A stretch of DNA of 64,000 nt from Pseudovibrio brasiliensis (GCF_018282095.1 NZ_CP074126.1:1126501-1190500), one strand, 5' to 3'; positions 8,378 to 19,191 are shown, counted from the stretch's first letter. Numbers and translations: made by a program. Notes: a model not told the origin generated them from the sequence alone.

Positions 8378-8487
8378 GGTAAGTCCTGGTTGGCAAGAAG
8401 GGGAGCGCTTCAAAATATCCTGCGCTGATCATGCATCAGTCAGCTTAATCGAAGGCAAAGACACCGCAAAGCGCAATACTGTGATTT

Positions 8488-8526
8488 CTAACAGGCGTTG
8501 ATCAGCAGCAGTCATCCGCCTGTTAG
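8488..8526. repeat. Long inverted repeat before the sugar porter gene
   Basis: A perfect 10-bp inverted repeat (8488-8497 with 8517-8526) with a 19-base loop lies 135 bases before the porter start. It could be an operator or a terminator-like stem; there is no T run on either side. Confidence 0.4.
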
Positions 8527-8660
8527 CCTCCCAAGCTTGCCGTGAGATGGCTAAGTGTTATTGGGGCCTTTCGAAAACCAATTCAATTCAGAGCTGCAAA
8601 TCCTCCGGTTGGTTAGAGACCGTCACCTATACTCTGCGTTACTCTTGAAAAGGATTGCGC

Positions 8661-10031
8661 ATGATTATCCTCCTGGCGTGTATCGCGGTGCTTTGTGGGT
8701 TGCTCTATGGCTACAACGAGGGCGTCATTGCCGGCGCGTATCAGCCAATCAAAGCGGAGTTTGCGTTCTCTGCGTATTGGGGAGGCCTGCTGGTTGCCTC
8801 TCTGTCCATTGGCGGTCTCATCGGTGCTTATCTAAGCTCCTACCTCAGTGACAGGTTCGGCAGGCGATCAACGGTCATGATCGCAGCCCTGTTTTTCATC
8901 ACCGGTGCGGGCTTGTCTGGTGTTGCGCAAGACCTTTTCATTCTCACATTCGCTCGTTCTCTCATCGGCATGGGGATCGGCCTGTCCTCCATGGCTGGCC
9001 CGCAATATGTCTCCGAAATCGCACCGCGCAAAATCCGGGGCCGAATGCTGGGTGCGTTTCAGTTCATGATCTCCTTCGGCGTGTTGATCGGTTACCTCAC
9101 CAATCTGGTAACACTGGATCTCGGCTACACCGCTGAAGTCATCAACCGCTGGCAGTTCATGTTCCTCCTCTCCGCAATTCCGGCCGCACTGCTGCTCTTC
9201 GGCATCTGGAGTGCGCCAGAAAGCCCGAGATGGCTCGTCATGGCAAACCGCTCTGCTGAGGCGGAAGCGGTCTTTGAAAAGATCGAGCCAAATCGAACCG
9301 TCGAGTGGGTCAAAGGCAACGTCAAGCGCATCGAAGAGGACCTTGCAGAAGTCGCAGACCAAAAGGGCGGCTGGCTGGACCTCATAAACCCGCGCAACCG
9401 TCCCATCACCAGTTTCTGCGTCTTCACCTTCTTGTTTCAGCAGCTCAGCGGCATCAATGCAGTCATCCTCTATGCACCGGAGTTGTTCGGAGACCTGGGC
9501 TTCTCAGAGGAAGCAAGCCGCTTGTCAGCAACCGTTGGACTTGGTGCTGCGCTCGCACTCGCCGCAGCTGCCAGCCTGCTCCTGATTGATCGTGTCGGCC
9601 GAAGACCTCTGATGGTTTACGGGCTGCCTGCCTGTGCACTCTCCCAGTTTCTGATCGTCGGCGGCTTCATCATGGGCGATGGCATCGGCACAGCTCTCTC
9701 CGTCACTGGCCTGTGCCTCTATGTAATCTCGTACTCCCTCTCCATGGGCCCATTGCCTTGGGTTTACATGTCAGAGGTGTTTCCAAATTACCTGAGAGCC
9801 AAAGGAATGGTTGTTGCAGTGACGGTAAACTGGGTCTTCACATTCCTGGTGGTGTTTGGCTTCCCCAAATTGAACCAGCTCTTCACGATCACAGAAATTT
9901 TTCTGTTCTTCGCCATCTGCTGCTGCATTGGCACTGTCTACGCGGTCAGACGCGCACCAGAGACCAAAGGAGTGTCTTTGGAGGATATCTACGAGCTGTT
10001 CCACAAACACGCTCAAAAGCCAGCTGAGTGA
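8661..10031 (+). CDS. MFS sugar porter
   Basis: This 456-residue, 12-helix protein belongs to the sugar porter family. It has G-Y-N-E-G-V-I-A-G in helix 1, D-R-F-G-R-R after helix 2, a P-E-S-P-R-W motif at the end of helix 6 (about 189-194), Q-Q-L-S-G-I-N-A in helix 7, D-R-V-G-R-R-P after helix 8 and P-E-T-K-G near the end. It imports a monosaccharide or polyol with H+ or Na+. ATG 8661 follows AAAAGGA by 6 bases and is preferred to TTG 8655. Confidence 0.9.
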   Translation: MIILLACIAVLCGLLYGYNEGVIAGAYQPIKAEFAFSAYWGGLLVASLSIGGLIGAYLSSYLSDRFGRRSTVMIAALFFITGAGLSGVAQDLFILTFARSLIGMGIGLSSMAGPQYVSEIAPRKIRGRMLGAFQFMISFGVLIGYLTNLVTLDLGYTAEVINRWQFMFLLSAIPAALLLFGIWSAPESPRWLVMANRSAEAEAVFEKIEPNRTVEWVKGNVKRIEEDLAEVADQKGGWLDLINPRNRPITSFCVFTFLFQQLSGINAVILYAPELFGDLGFSEEASRLSATVGLGAALALAAAASLLLIDRVGRRPLMVYGLPACALSQFLIVGGFIMGDGIGTALSVTGLCLYVISYSLSMGPLPWVYMSEVFPNYLRAKGMVVAVTVNWVFTFLVVFGFPKLNQLFTITEIFLFFAICCCIGTVYAVRRAPETKGVSLEDIYELFHKHAQKPAE

Positions 10032-10105
10032 CTGTGAGTGTCGCAAAGACCCATGCAAGCACCAAAAGCACCGCATGACCTGTCATGCAGTGGGGAAGCT
10101 AAGAT

Positions 10106-10204
10106 CCCGAAGAACGGGGTGAGCAAGGCGAGCAGGCAGTGCCTGCGCATTGTAAATAGGTTAGTTTCTTCGGCATTGGCTGCTCGCCTCGCCCGGGCGT
10201 TTTT
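10106..10204 (+). ncRNA. Structured hairpin element ending in a T run (terminator or small RNA)
   Basis: A 10-bp perfect stem (10126-10135 with 10180-10189) encloses a 44-base loop that holds a smaller G-G-C-A-G/C-T-G-C hairpin. It is extended by further pairing of upstream CGGGGTGAG with downstream CTCGCCCG, and is closed by a CGCCCGGGCG palindrome followed by TTTTT at 10200-10204. This is larger than an ordinary terminator. It lies 75 bases after the porter gene and could be its terminator or an independent small RNA. I do not match it to a known RNA family. Confidence 0.45.
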
Positions 10205-10281
10205 GTATGAAACAAGATCTCCACCGAAAGGCATTGGGAGCAGGTGCCTACCCATCAGGATTAGCCCTCACAAAACACAAA

Positions 10282-10558
10282 GCTTTGCTTAGAACCTCCC
10301 CCTCTGAGCAGTTGCTATCCGGAACAGTTTGACCTGTCCGTGACAGCTGCAGCTGCCAGTGTAGACGTCCATCGGGTGACCAGCTTCCGCTTGGTCCCTG
10401 CACTAAAGACTTTCAAGGGGTGTTTCAACGGACCCGCCAGATGATGCGTTACTTCACCCGGTAGCCCCGCCCAGCCCACGCCGCACTGACGGTCGGTCCG
10501 CCAGCTGCCCGTTTACGTGGACATGAGTTAAGTATGCAGGAACCTGAGAGGAGGGGGA
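10282..10558 (-). ncRNA. Candidate structured RNA, family unassigned
   Basis: This stretch of about 277 bases has no credible coding frame. Its two ends can pair over about 11 positions (10285-10295 with 10547-10557, one mismatch and one G-U). Inside are C-G-G-A-C-C/G-G-T-C-C-G (10495-10500 and 10428-10433), a stem near 10375-10400 with two single-base bulges that would close on a GGAA (GNRA) loop if read on the minus strand, and a C-A-G/C-T-G hairpin near 10320-10340. The GNRA loop and the upstream minus-strand membrane-protein gene favour the minus strand. I compared it by eye with RNase P, tmRNA, SRP and 6S signatures and found none of them. Confidence 0.35.
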
Positions 10559-10667
10559 TAAGTTTTTGGGCCTCGTTGTGATGACAGTAGGACAATATTC
10601 TTTGATCTATTAGCCTTCGTAGATCTCCGACTTCTGCAACTGCTCGGATTGACCTCAAAAGTAACAG

Positions 10668-11288
10668 CTAACTGCTGCTCGGAATTGGTGAAACCACAGT
10701 ATTTGCGCGGCTGGCTATTACTCCTGCAAGCCATGCGCCATCTGCTTCGATCGTGTCAGCAAGGATAAACTCCTGTGCACCTTCGTAAGAGAACCTCTGG
10801 CGCCAGTAATGATGTTTATCTGGAAGATGTTCGCTTAAATCGTGCCGTATTAAGATCACCTCGTTTGGCATGCTCAGCGGGCGCTTTGTACGTAGTAGGT
10901 TTGGGCTCCGCGAGGAGAGATCAATGTACCCATGGTAGACAGCTTTGATACTGATGTAGGGAATTTTTGGGGTTAGGAAGTCTGGCGCTGAAATGTCGTA
11001 GGTTGACACTTCAATGTACATTTTCTTCTTGTACAGAAGCGCTACTGTAATCGCCAAAACCATAAGTAAATTAACAACACCAACGAGTAGAAAGCTGAAA
11101 ATTAGCTTTGGATTTGCAGTCGAAAATCTCTCAAAATCTAGCTTTAGAACTTCAGGGTATTTGAAGAGCACAATCACTGTCACAAGGTTAAAGAAGAGAA
11201 AACCACCACCAATCGTCCAATAAAACTGAGGACCAGCCGTAGAAATTTTATAGGTTTCGAGTTCCTCCTGGAAGTCTTGCTGCATCAT
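10668..11288 (-). CDS. Small membrane protein, unknown function
   Basis: This 206-residue protein has two hydrophobic helices (about 27-43 and 62-85) linked by a short charged loop, and a soluble C-terminal half rich in aromatic and His residues. I recognise no family. A second ATG follows immediately (M-M-Q-Q). It is more AT-rich than the neighbouring groEL, lies alone between groEL and the structured RNA region, and ends 110 bases before that region on the same strand. A functional link to the RNA is possible but unproven. Confidence 0.6.
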   Translation of the reverse strand: MMQQDFQEELETYKISTAGPQFYWTIGGGFLFFNLVTVIVLFKYPEVLKLDFERFSTANPKLIFSFLLVGVVNLLMVLAITVALLYKKKMYIEVSTYDISAPDFLTPKIPYISIKAVYHGYIDLSSRSPNLLRTKRPLSMPNEVILIRHDLSEHLPDKHHYWRQRFSYEGAQEFILADTIEADGAWLAGVIASRANTVVSPIPSSS

Positions 11289-11346
11289 GCCACCTGTGCT
11301 GAGAAGTTATATTGCAGGTTGGTGTCAAGCTTGGAGATATCCTAAC

Positions 11347-11373
11347 AAAAAAGGGCGCCCCGAGGGACGCCCT
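11347..11373 (-). terminator. groESL terminator
   Basis: A G/C-rich stem (11352-11357 with 11368-11373, extended inward) is followed on the minus strand by six T residues, 30 bases after the groEL stop. Confidence 0.85.
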
Positions 11374-11401
11374 AATTCTCATAGACTTATGAGGGATTGG
11401 C

Positions 11402-13063
<1,662 letters not shown>

Positions 13064-13118
13064 TCACTTAAATTCTTGTAATTACAGAAGGAACGAGGGT
13101 TTGCTCGATGGCTTTAAA

Positions 13119-13406
13119 TTAAGCCAGAACGCCCATGATGTCGGATTCCTTCATGATCAGCAGGTCTTCACCGTCGATCTTAACTTCAGTACCGGACCAT
13201 TTGCCGAACAGAACGCGGTCGCCAGCTTTAAGGTCGATAGCGATCAGCTCACCGTTGTCCTTGCGTGCGCCAGGACCTACTGCAACTACTTCGCCTTCCT
13301 GTGGCTTTTCTTTTGCAGTGTCAGGGATGATGATGCCACCAGCAGTCTTTTCTTCAGACTCGATACGGCGAACGACAACACGGTCGTGTAGCGGACGAAA
13401 CTTCAT
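13119..13406 (-). CDS. groES: 10 kDa co-chaperonin GroES
   Basis: This 95-residue protein has the GroES start [11 protein letters not shown], the mobile-loop region with G-G-I-I-I-P-D-T-A (about 23-31) and the terminal E-S-D-I-M-G-V. It caps the GroEL ring. It is first in the groESL operon, behind a sigma-type promoter overlapped downstream by a CIRCE element. Confidence 0.99.
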   Translation of the reverse strand: MKFRPLHDRVVVRRIESEEKTAGGIIIPDTAKEKPQEGEVVAVGPGARKDNGELIAIDLKAGDRVLFGKWSGTEVKIDGEDLLIMKESDIMGVLA

Positions 13407-13508
13407 AATTGGCTCTTCCTCTCATACGCGAGCGTCCCTTTTAGGCAACGCCCGGACGCGAAGGTTAAAAACTTTGAGAGTGGGTGAAACCTTGCGGCCC
13501 CACAGTGA

Positions 13509-13535
13509 TTAGCACTCCCAAAGGCAGAGTGCTAA
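13509..13535. promoter_or_regulatory. CIRCE operator (HrcA binding site)
   Basis: TTAGCACTC, nine bases, GAGTGCTAA is a perfect 9-bp inverted repeat identical to the CIRCE consensus. It lies between the groES promoter and start codon, so HrcA binding would block transcription until heat shock. Confidence 0.97.
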
Positions 13536-13547
13536 CAACCGGGAAAT

Positions 13548-13576
13548 GATGTAGTTTCACGCCTCCCTATAGTCAA
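13548..13576 (-). promoter_or_regulatory. groESL promoter
   Basis: Read on the minus strand, TTGACT (13571-13576) and TACATC (13548-13553) are separated by exactly 17 bases. Transcription would begin near 13541, just before the CIRCE repeat. Confidence 0.7.
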
Positions 13577-13725
13577 GGAGAGAGCAGCAAAAAAATAATC
13601 TGAACGGCAAAAAATATAGGAATACTGCGAGAATTTGGGGGTAAGCTGGGTGCAAGTTCAACCCAGATTAGACCAATGGACTGTCTATGCTGATCGCACG
13701 TAATCAGTCGGAATCAGAGCAAAAG

Positions 13726-13757
13726 AAAAGCCGGCTTCAAGATCAAAGCCAGCTTTT
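13726..13757 (-). terminator. Terminator of the exported-protein gene
   Basis: A 12-bp stem (13726-13737 with 13746-13757) pairs fully only on the minus strand, where one position is G-U, and runs into TTTTCTTTT. It lies 28 bases after the gene at 13785-14357. Confidence 0.8.
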
Positions 13758-13784
13758 GAATGGTCTGCGTAAGGCTTAAGCCAA

Positions 13785-14357
13785 TCAGTTCTGAAGAGCA
13801 GCCTCTGTCATGGAGAACGGAAGCTCAAAGCTGCCGGACTTATCAGAGTTCTCGTCGTTGAACCGAACCTTCAGCACATACTCACCTGTCTGCAAGCCAG
13901 TCAGGTTGAAGCTGAGGGAAGTCTGATACTCACGGATCTGGTTGAAGCTTTCAGAATGCAGGGTGATGAACCCATCCTGAGATGCCAACACCTGACCAGT
14001 GGTATTGCGCAGTTCAAAATCCACGCTCAGATCAATCGCATACTTGCCGCCGGTCTCCTTGTAGGAAAAGCCGACAGGCTCAGCATAAACAGTCAACGGA
14101 TCTCCGCTCTGAAACTCAGCAGTTTCCAGAGGCGTGTAAGAACCGTAACTCTCGGCTGGCAATGCGATGAATTTGGCTGCGGTAAAAGCGAGTGGCTGCT
14201 GCTGCCAGGCAACGGCATATGCATCTTGTGCAGCTTTAAAGTCAGCGCTCAGCGCCGTTGCTTCTTCAGCAGATGCGGCGCTACCCAACAAAGCAACCGC
14301 AAAGATGGAACAGGTCGCAGCTTTTGCAGCTGACATCCCTTTCACTGTAAATGGCAT
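13785..14357 (-). CDS. Exported protein, unknown function
   Basis: This 190-residue protein begins with a signal peptide (about 1-30, ending A-A-S-A). The mature part alternates short beta strands, including a G-E-Y-V-L-K-V-R-F strand near the end, and looks like a beta-sandwich; no cysteine pair or known motif is visible. ATG 14357 is chosen because AGGGGGC lies 7-8 bases upstream; the frame is open to 14399. It is flanked by its own terminator and stands apart from the sigma-54 regulator upstream. Confidence 0.65.
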   Translation of the reverse strand: MPFTVKGMSAAKAATCSIFAVALLGSAASAEEATALSADFKAAQDAYAVAWQQQPLAFTAAKFIALPAESYGSYTPLETAEFQSGDPLTVYAEPVGFSYKETGGKYAIDLSVDFELRNTTGQVLASQDGFITLHSESFNQIREYQTSLSFNLTGLQTGEYVLKVRFNDENSDKSGSFELPFSMTEAALQN

Positions 14358-14531
14358 TCTTAGCCCCCTAGAGCCAGCAGAACACAAAATCTGCGGCACT
14401 CACCTGATTCTTGGCGGTGGTATAACTCTTAAATCTAAGGGAGACAATACTGCCCCAATTCCTGAGGCAGCTTAGATATGTGTCGTGAAGACATTCCTCA
14501 TGCGATGGTTAAGCAATTACCACGCAAACCA

Positions 14532-15983
14532 TCACGCGTTGGCGCGCTCAGCCCAGGACTGCTTCTTGCGATAAATGGTAGAAGGGCTGATTTCCAGCGC
14601 TGCCGCCGCAAGTGCTATATTGCCGTCAAACGTCTCCAGCGTCGTCTCAATAATCTGCTTCTCCTGGAACCAGAGCGGCTCGATGGAACGACCCATGCTT
14701 GGAGCAGGTTCAGCAGTGCCAAAAGCAATCTCAGAGAGCACTGGCACCGTCTGCTCACGCAGCAACGGAGAAAGCATGAGCTCGGTGACCTCATCACCGT
14801 CATTCATCACCACAAGCTGGCGAATGACATTCTCTAGCTCGCGTACATTGCCCGGCCAGTTATGTTGAAGCAGAAGTGCCTCGGCATAAGTTGAAAAGCG
14901 CTGAAATCTGCGGTTTTCCTCTTCTGAATACTTCTTCAGGAAGGTGAGGGCGAGGGACGGAATATCCTCCCGGCGCTCACGAAGAGCTGGCAAACGGATC
15001 GGCAATACATGAAGGCGATAAAACAGATCTTCACGGAAACGACCCGCTGCAATTTCAGTCTTTGGATCTCTGTTCGTCGCGCAGATCACACGCAAGTCCA
15101 GTGAACGGGTCTTATGCTCGCCAACGCGCTGAATGGAGCCGGTTTGCAGGAAGCGCAGCAGCTTGCTCTGCAGGCAAAGTTCCATCTCACCGATCTCATC
15201 CAGAAACAGCGTTCCACCATCAGCAAGCTCTGCTGCACCGGCTCTGGCCTCATCCGCTCCGGTAAAGGCACCACGTGCGTGACCGAAGATTTCAGACTCC
15301 ATCAGATTGGCCGGAATCGCTCCACAGTTGATTGCGACAAAAGGCCCAGCTTTCCGCGCAGATCTGGCGTGAAGCGCCTGTGCACACAGTTCCTTGCCTG
15401 TACCTGATTCCCCGGTAATGAACGCGGGTGCACTGGATGTCGCCATCCGTTTGATCTGCGCATAAACGCTCTGCATACGGTTGGAAGAGCCAACAAATCC
15501 TTCAAACTGAGAGGAGGTTGCCGATGCTTCACCAGAGACAACTACATCAGAGCCAGCAGGTCTTGCCATGGAAGGCGAAGGCGCTGCGGATTTGAAGACA
15601 CCGAGGTGCGCCTCAAGCTTCTCCAGAAGCATTTCACTGGTATAAGGCTTGGTCAAAAAGTCATGCGCGCCGTTGCGCATAGCATTCATGGCACGGCTCA
15701 CAGAACCTTTGGCGCTCACAGCGATCAAAACTGCGCGTGGAGCAGCAGCAACGATCTCTGAAAGTTCAGCTTCTCCGCCAATGCATTCAAGGTCGACAAT
15801 GACGATATTGATTGGGGTATGCCGCAGAAAAGCGACTGCATGCTCTTTACTGGAAAGAATATGCGCAGGTTGTCCGCTGGTCACGTACTTCGACAAAGCG
15901 CTGCTGGTTTTGCGAGCCTCTGTGCGATTGGTGTCCACGACACAGGCGTTCAAAAACCTATTGTTAGCTTTGGGGGATCCCAT
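14532..15983 (-). CDS. Sigma-54-dependent response regulator, NtrC/LuxO type
   Basis: This 483-residue protein has three parts. The receiver is at 10-130, with phospho-acceptor Asp64 and Lys112. The AAA+ domain is at about 160-400, with Walker A 191-198, GAFTGA 238-243 for sigma-54 contact, and L-F-L-D-E-I-G-E-M as Walker B. The Fis-type helix-turn-helix is at about 440-475. It would activate a sigma-54 promoter when phosphorylated. No histidine kinase gene lies beside it, so it is an orphan. It is divergent from the TipF-like gene with a 380-base gap. Confidence 0.93.
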   Translation of the reverse strand: MGSPKANNRFLNACVVDTNRTEARKTSSALSKYVTSGQPAHILSSKEHAVAFLRHTPINIVIVDLECIGGEAELSEIVAAAPRAVLIAVSAKGSVSRAMNAMRNGAHDFLTKPYTSEMLLEKLEAHLGVFKSAAPSPSMARPAGSDVVVSGEASATSSQFEGFVGSSNRMQSVYAQIKRMATSSAPAFITGESGTGKELCAQALHARSARKAGPFVAINCGAIPANLMESEIFGHARGAFTGADEARAGAAELADGGTLFLDEIGEMELCLQSKLLRFLQTGSIQRVGEHKTRSLDLRVICATNRDPKTEIAAGRFREDLFYRLHVLPIRLPALRERREDIPSLALTFLKKYSEEENRRFQRFSTYAEALLLQHNWPGNVRELENVIRQLVVMNDGDEVTELMLSPLLREQTVPVLSEIAFGTAEPAPSMGRSIEPLWFQEKQIIETTLETFDGNIALAAAALEISPSTIYRKKQSWAERANA

Positions 15984-16363
15984 TGGCAGGCAACCTCAAA
16001 AATCAATACATCAGGTCGAAAATCATTCGACACTCTATGTTTGTGCAAACAGGGTAAACAAACCCTTTTCGTTTTTGAGGTTGGTTGCATTATGCAGTTA
16101 ATTTCTACTGCTCAGAACGCTTCAGGCAACTTTGTCGCCCAATAAATTTCACCACGAGGCGGAATCACACACCCAAGTTCAGCTCGTGATTATGACGAAA
16201 ATCGTATGCGCCGATGATATATGTAGCTCTATTGTCATTCTTGCGGGGACAACACGGGTTTTCCCTAGAAATATAATGGGTATAGGGTTCGAAGAGCCTC
16301 GGTAAATGCGGCAAAATTCAGGTATGTATTCTCTGATTCGGACCAACAGGTACTCTTGAGGTT
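15984..16363. other. Divergent intergenic region
   Basis: About 380 AT-rich bases lie between the NtrC-type and TipF-like genes. They must hold both promoters; I see no -24/-12 element I would stand behind and no RNA gene. Confidence 0.4.
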
Positions 16364-17791
16364 ATGACGCGCTTGGCGAACATTTCCATTTTGTTTTCTA
16401 TTTCAGCCATTGCAGCCTCTTGCGGCACAGTGATGGTCTATCTTTTTGCGCGTCCCGTTGGCGAGGCCATCACCGTTTCTTTCACGGCGATGTGCACCAT
16501 GATCTTTATCCATTTCATGCTGACCCGCTCTCAGGAAAAATCCGCGGTATCTGAAGCCGTTAATCGTCTGGAAGAACGCATCGCGGTCATCGATGACGAT
16601 GTTGGAAATCTCGAAGGCCGGCTCACTGGTGTAGAACACAACATTCCACGCCGCACCCGTGAAGAGATTGATCCGCTGTTCGCAGAGGTCGAAGTCATTG
16701 GCTCCCTCGTAAAGCAGATGGCGGAAGCCATGGCGGATATGGAAACCCGCATCGAGGATCAGGGCATCGCCATTGAGGACCAGCGCACCAAGCAGGCCAT
16801 GCTGCAGCCTCAACCGGCGCAGCGTCTGGCATCTCCTCAGGCGAGCGTAGCCAAAGAGCCATCTGTCGATCTGGCAAGTCAGGCAGCAGCTGCATTTGCG
16901 AGTGCTGCAAGCAAGCCAATGGCCTCACCGCAGGAAACATTTACTGAAACCCGCGCCTCAGAAATAAAGCGTCCGGCCGCACCGCGTATGCATCACCCGA
17001 ATGCCGCGCTGGCCGAGGAAATCCGTGCCAGTATCGAAGCGGGCAGGGTGGATCTGTACCTCCAACCAATCGTGACCTTGCCACAGCGCCGCGTCCGCTA
17101 CTACGAAGCGTTGACCCGTCTGCGCAAAGCCAATGGGGACACGCTGGAGCCAATCGAATTTCTGCAGGAAGCTGATCGTACCGGCCAGATGCCAGCGATC
17201 GACAACATCCTGCTGTTCCGTTCTCTCCAGATCCTCAAGCGTTTGGCAACACGCAACAGAGAAGCAGGTCTGTTCTGCAATCTGTCACCAAGCACGCTCA
17301 TGGACGAAAACTTCTTCCCGGGCTTCCTGGAGTTTGTACGTGCCAATGACACCTATTCTGACCTGCTGATCTTCGAATTCTCGCAGGCCGATGTCGCTGT
17401 CATGAGCGCGATTGAGTACGAAAGCCTGGCAGCACTTGCAGAACTGGGCTTCCGTTTCTCCGTAGACCGCATCACAGATCTGCGCATGGACTTCCGTGCA
17501 CTGGCAGATCGCGGATTCCGCTTTGCCAAGCTGCACGCATCCCGCTTGCTGTTGCATGAAGATGATTTGGCCAAGAGCAACATCCACCCGGCAGACTTTG
17601 GCAGCCTGTTGCAGCGCTACGGCATTGAACTGATCGTTGATCACGTGGAAAGCGAAAGCGCTGTGCTGGAGCTTCTGGAAATGGACGTACGCTGCGCGCA
17701 GGGCTTCCTGTTCTCACCGCCACGTCCGGTACGTGCGGATGTTCTGCAGGGGGCTCCAAACCCACGCCCGCTAAAAAGAGAGGCGAGCTGA
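16364..17791 (+). CDS. TipF-like membrane EAL-domain protein (degenerate EAL)
   Basis: This 475-residue protein has two N-terminal membrane helices (about 5-55), a coiled coil (about 62-140), an Ala/Pro-rich linker and a C-terminal EAL domain (about 222-460). The E-A-L triplet (248-250) is kept, but the catalytic D-D-F-G-T is replaced around Asp368-Arg369 and the late E-G-V-E is D-H-V-E, so phosphodiesterase activity is unlikely. This architecture and degeneration are those of Caulobacter TipF, a c-di-GMP receptor needed for flagellum assembly. I infer a similar role here. The stop codon lies inside the downstream terminator stem. Confidence 0.8.
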   Translation: MTRLANISILFSISAIAASCGTVMVYLFARPVGEAITVSFTAMCTMIFIHFMLTRSQEKSAVSEAVNRLEERIAVIDDDVGNLEGRLTGVEHNIPRRTREEIDPLFAEVEVIGSLVKQMAEAMADMETRIEDQGIAIEDQRTKQAMLQPQPAQRLASPQASVAKEPSVDLASQAAAAFASAASKPMASPQETFTETRASEIKRPAAPRMHHPNAALAEEIRASIEAGRVDLYLQPIVTLPQRRVRYYEALTRLRKANGDTLEPIEFLQEADRTGQMPAIDNILLFRSLQILKRLATRNREAGLFCNLSPSTLMDENFFPGFLEFVRANDTYSDLLIFEFSQADVAVMSAIEYESLAALAELGFRFSVDRITDLRMDFRALADRGFRFAKLHASRLLLHEDDLAKSNIHPADFGSLLQRYGIELIVDHVESESAVLELLEMDVRCAQGFLFSPPRPVRADVLQGAPNPRPLKREAS

Positions 17792-17808
17792 TTTTCATCA
17801 ACTCGCCT
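17781..17808. terminator. Bidirectional terminator overlapping the TipF-like stop codon
   Basis: Stem 17781-17787 with 17802-17808, extended by TGAT/ATCA across one mismatch. The TGA stop at 17789-17791 is part of the stem. It separates two convergent genes. Confidence 0.65.
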
Positions 17809-17835
17809 GCTGCAATTTCTCGATTTATCTCAGGA

Positions 17836-19191
17836 TCAGTTTAGCGGCTTGCCAACTGTAACAAAGGTTGGCTCGATACCATCAAACATGTCCCGCGCAA
17901 CTTCGCGAACACCTTCCAGCGTCACCGCTTCAACCATCTCATTACGCTTGTCGATGTAATCGATGCCAAGCCCTTGAGTTTGAATGCCTGTCAACTGACG
18001 AGCAATGCTGCTGGAGCTGTCAAAGTTAAGCGCATAAGAGCCTGTCAGGTAAGACTTGGCTTCCTCAAGCTCTGCTGGAGTAGGGCCAGTCTGCGCCATG
18101 CGTTCCATCTGCGCTTTGATGATATCAATCGCTTCACCAGCTTTATCCGGACGAGTACCTGTAGACCCCATCAGCAGAGCGGAATGCTGGTAAGGAACCA
18201 GATAGGAACCGACAGAATAAGCAAGGCCCCGCTGCTCGCGGATCTCGTCGTAAAGCCAAGAGGAGAACGTGCCGCCACCCAGAATGTGGTTCATCACGAA
18301 CGCAGACATAAACTTGGGATCATGACGCTTGTAACCTGGCAGACCGAACTGAATGGAGGTCTGCGGGCTTTCAAAGTCCACATGCACATTCTTGTCTGTC
18401 ACAGGTTCCACATTTGGAATCTCAACCAGATCACCATTTTCGGGTAAGTCCGCAAACACCTTGTCCAGAACCACGGCCAGTTCATCCGCGCTGATTGCAC
18501 CAACAACACCAATCTTCAAAGAATCCTTTGCAAAGATCTTTGCCCGCTGTGCCTTCAGATCATCAGAAGTCAGCTTGGAAACGGTATCCTCAGTGCCACG
18601 GCTAGGGCGGCCATAAGGATGATCCGGGAAGATGGTCTTGGACAGGGTCAGACCCGCCAGCGCATCAGGGCGTTTCAGGCTGCGACGAATGCCGGAGATG
18701 GTCTGTGTTTTCATCCGCTCCAGAGGCCCAGCATCAAAGCGAGGCTCATTGACCGCCAGACGAAGCATCTCAAAGGTATGGTCCTTGTTCGCCTGCAGGC
18801 TCTGAAAGGAGCCATAGAAGAAATCACGACCTGTGCTGAAGGAAAGGCTCATGGTCAGGTCTTCAAGACGACCCTGAAAAGCCTGAGAATCCAGATCACC
18901 AGCACCTTCATCAAGCATTGTGCTCAGCAGATTGGTCACACCAAGTTTGGCATCTGTGTCCTGAGAGCTGCCACCTGCAAACGCGAAGTTCAGCGCAATG
19001 ATCGGCACAGTGTAGTCTTCCACCAACCATGCTGTGATACCGCCAGGGCTCTTGACCTCTTTGATCTCAATCGCCTGACTGCTCTGCGCAAAGCTGGCGA
19101 CGATCAGGAATGACAGAGCCATCAGAGCAAACAGGCTCGCTGTCAGGCGGGAAGCGGAGGCAGAAGCTGCCATAAGAACTTTAGCTTTCAT
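17836..19191 (-). CDS. M16 family protein, non-catalytic subunit
   Basis: This 451-residue protein has a signal peptide (about 1-40) and the two-lobed M16B fold, including the R-G-L-A-Y-S-V-G segment of the C-terminal lobe. The zinc motif H-x-x-E-H is absent: the equivalent helix reads G-V-T-N-L-L-S-T-M-L-D-E-G. It follows the catalytic paralogue by 13 bases, so the two are expected to form a heterodimer, as known for other proteobacterial M16B pairs, acting on peptides in the periplasm. Confidence 0.88.
   Translation of the reverse strand: MKAKVLMAASASASRLTASLFALMALSFLIVASFAQSSQAIEIKEVKSPGGITAWLVEDYTVPIIALNFAFAGGSSQDTDAKLGVTNLLSTMLDEGAGDLDSQAFQGRLEDLTMSLSFSTGRDFFYGSFQSLQANKDHTFEMLRLAVNEPRFDAGPLERMKTQTISGIRRSLKRPDALAGLTLSKTIFPDHPYGRPSRGTEDTVSKLTSDDLKAQRAKIFAKDSLKIGVVGAISADELAVVLDKVFADLPENGDLVEIPNVEPVTDKNVHVDFESPQTSIQFGLPGYKRHDPKFMSAFVMNHILGGGTFSSWLYDEIREQRGLAYSVGSYLVPYQHSALLMGSTGTRPDKAGEAIDIIKAQMERMAQTGPTPAELEEAKSYLTGSYALNFDSSSSIARQLTGIQTQGLGIDYIDKRNEMVEAVTLEGVREVARDMFDGIEPTFVTVGKPLN

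Noticed and set aside
10282-10558. RNase P RNA, tmRNA, SRP RNA or 6S RNA gene
   Set aside because: None of the invariant segments of these RNAs could be found on either strand, so I left the element unassigned.
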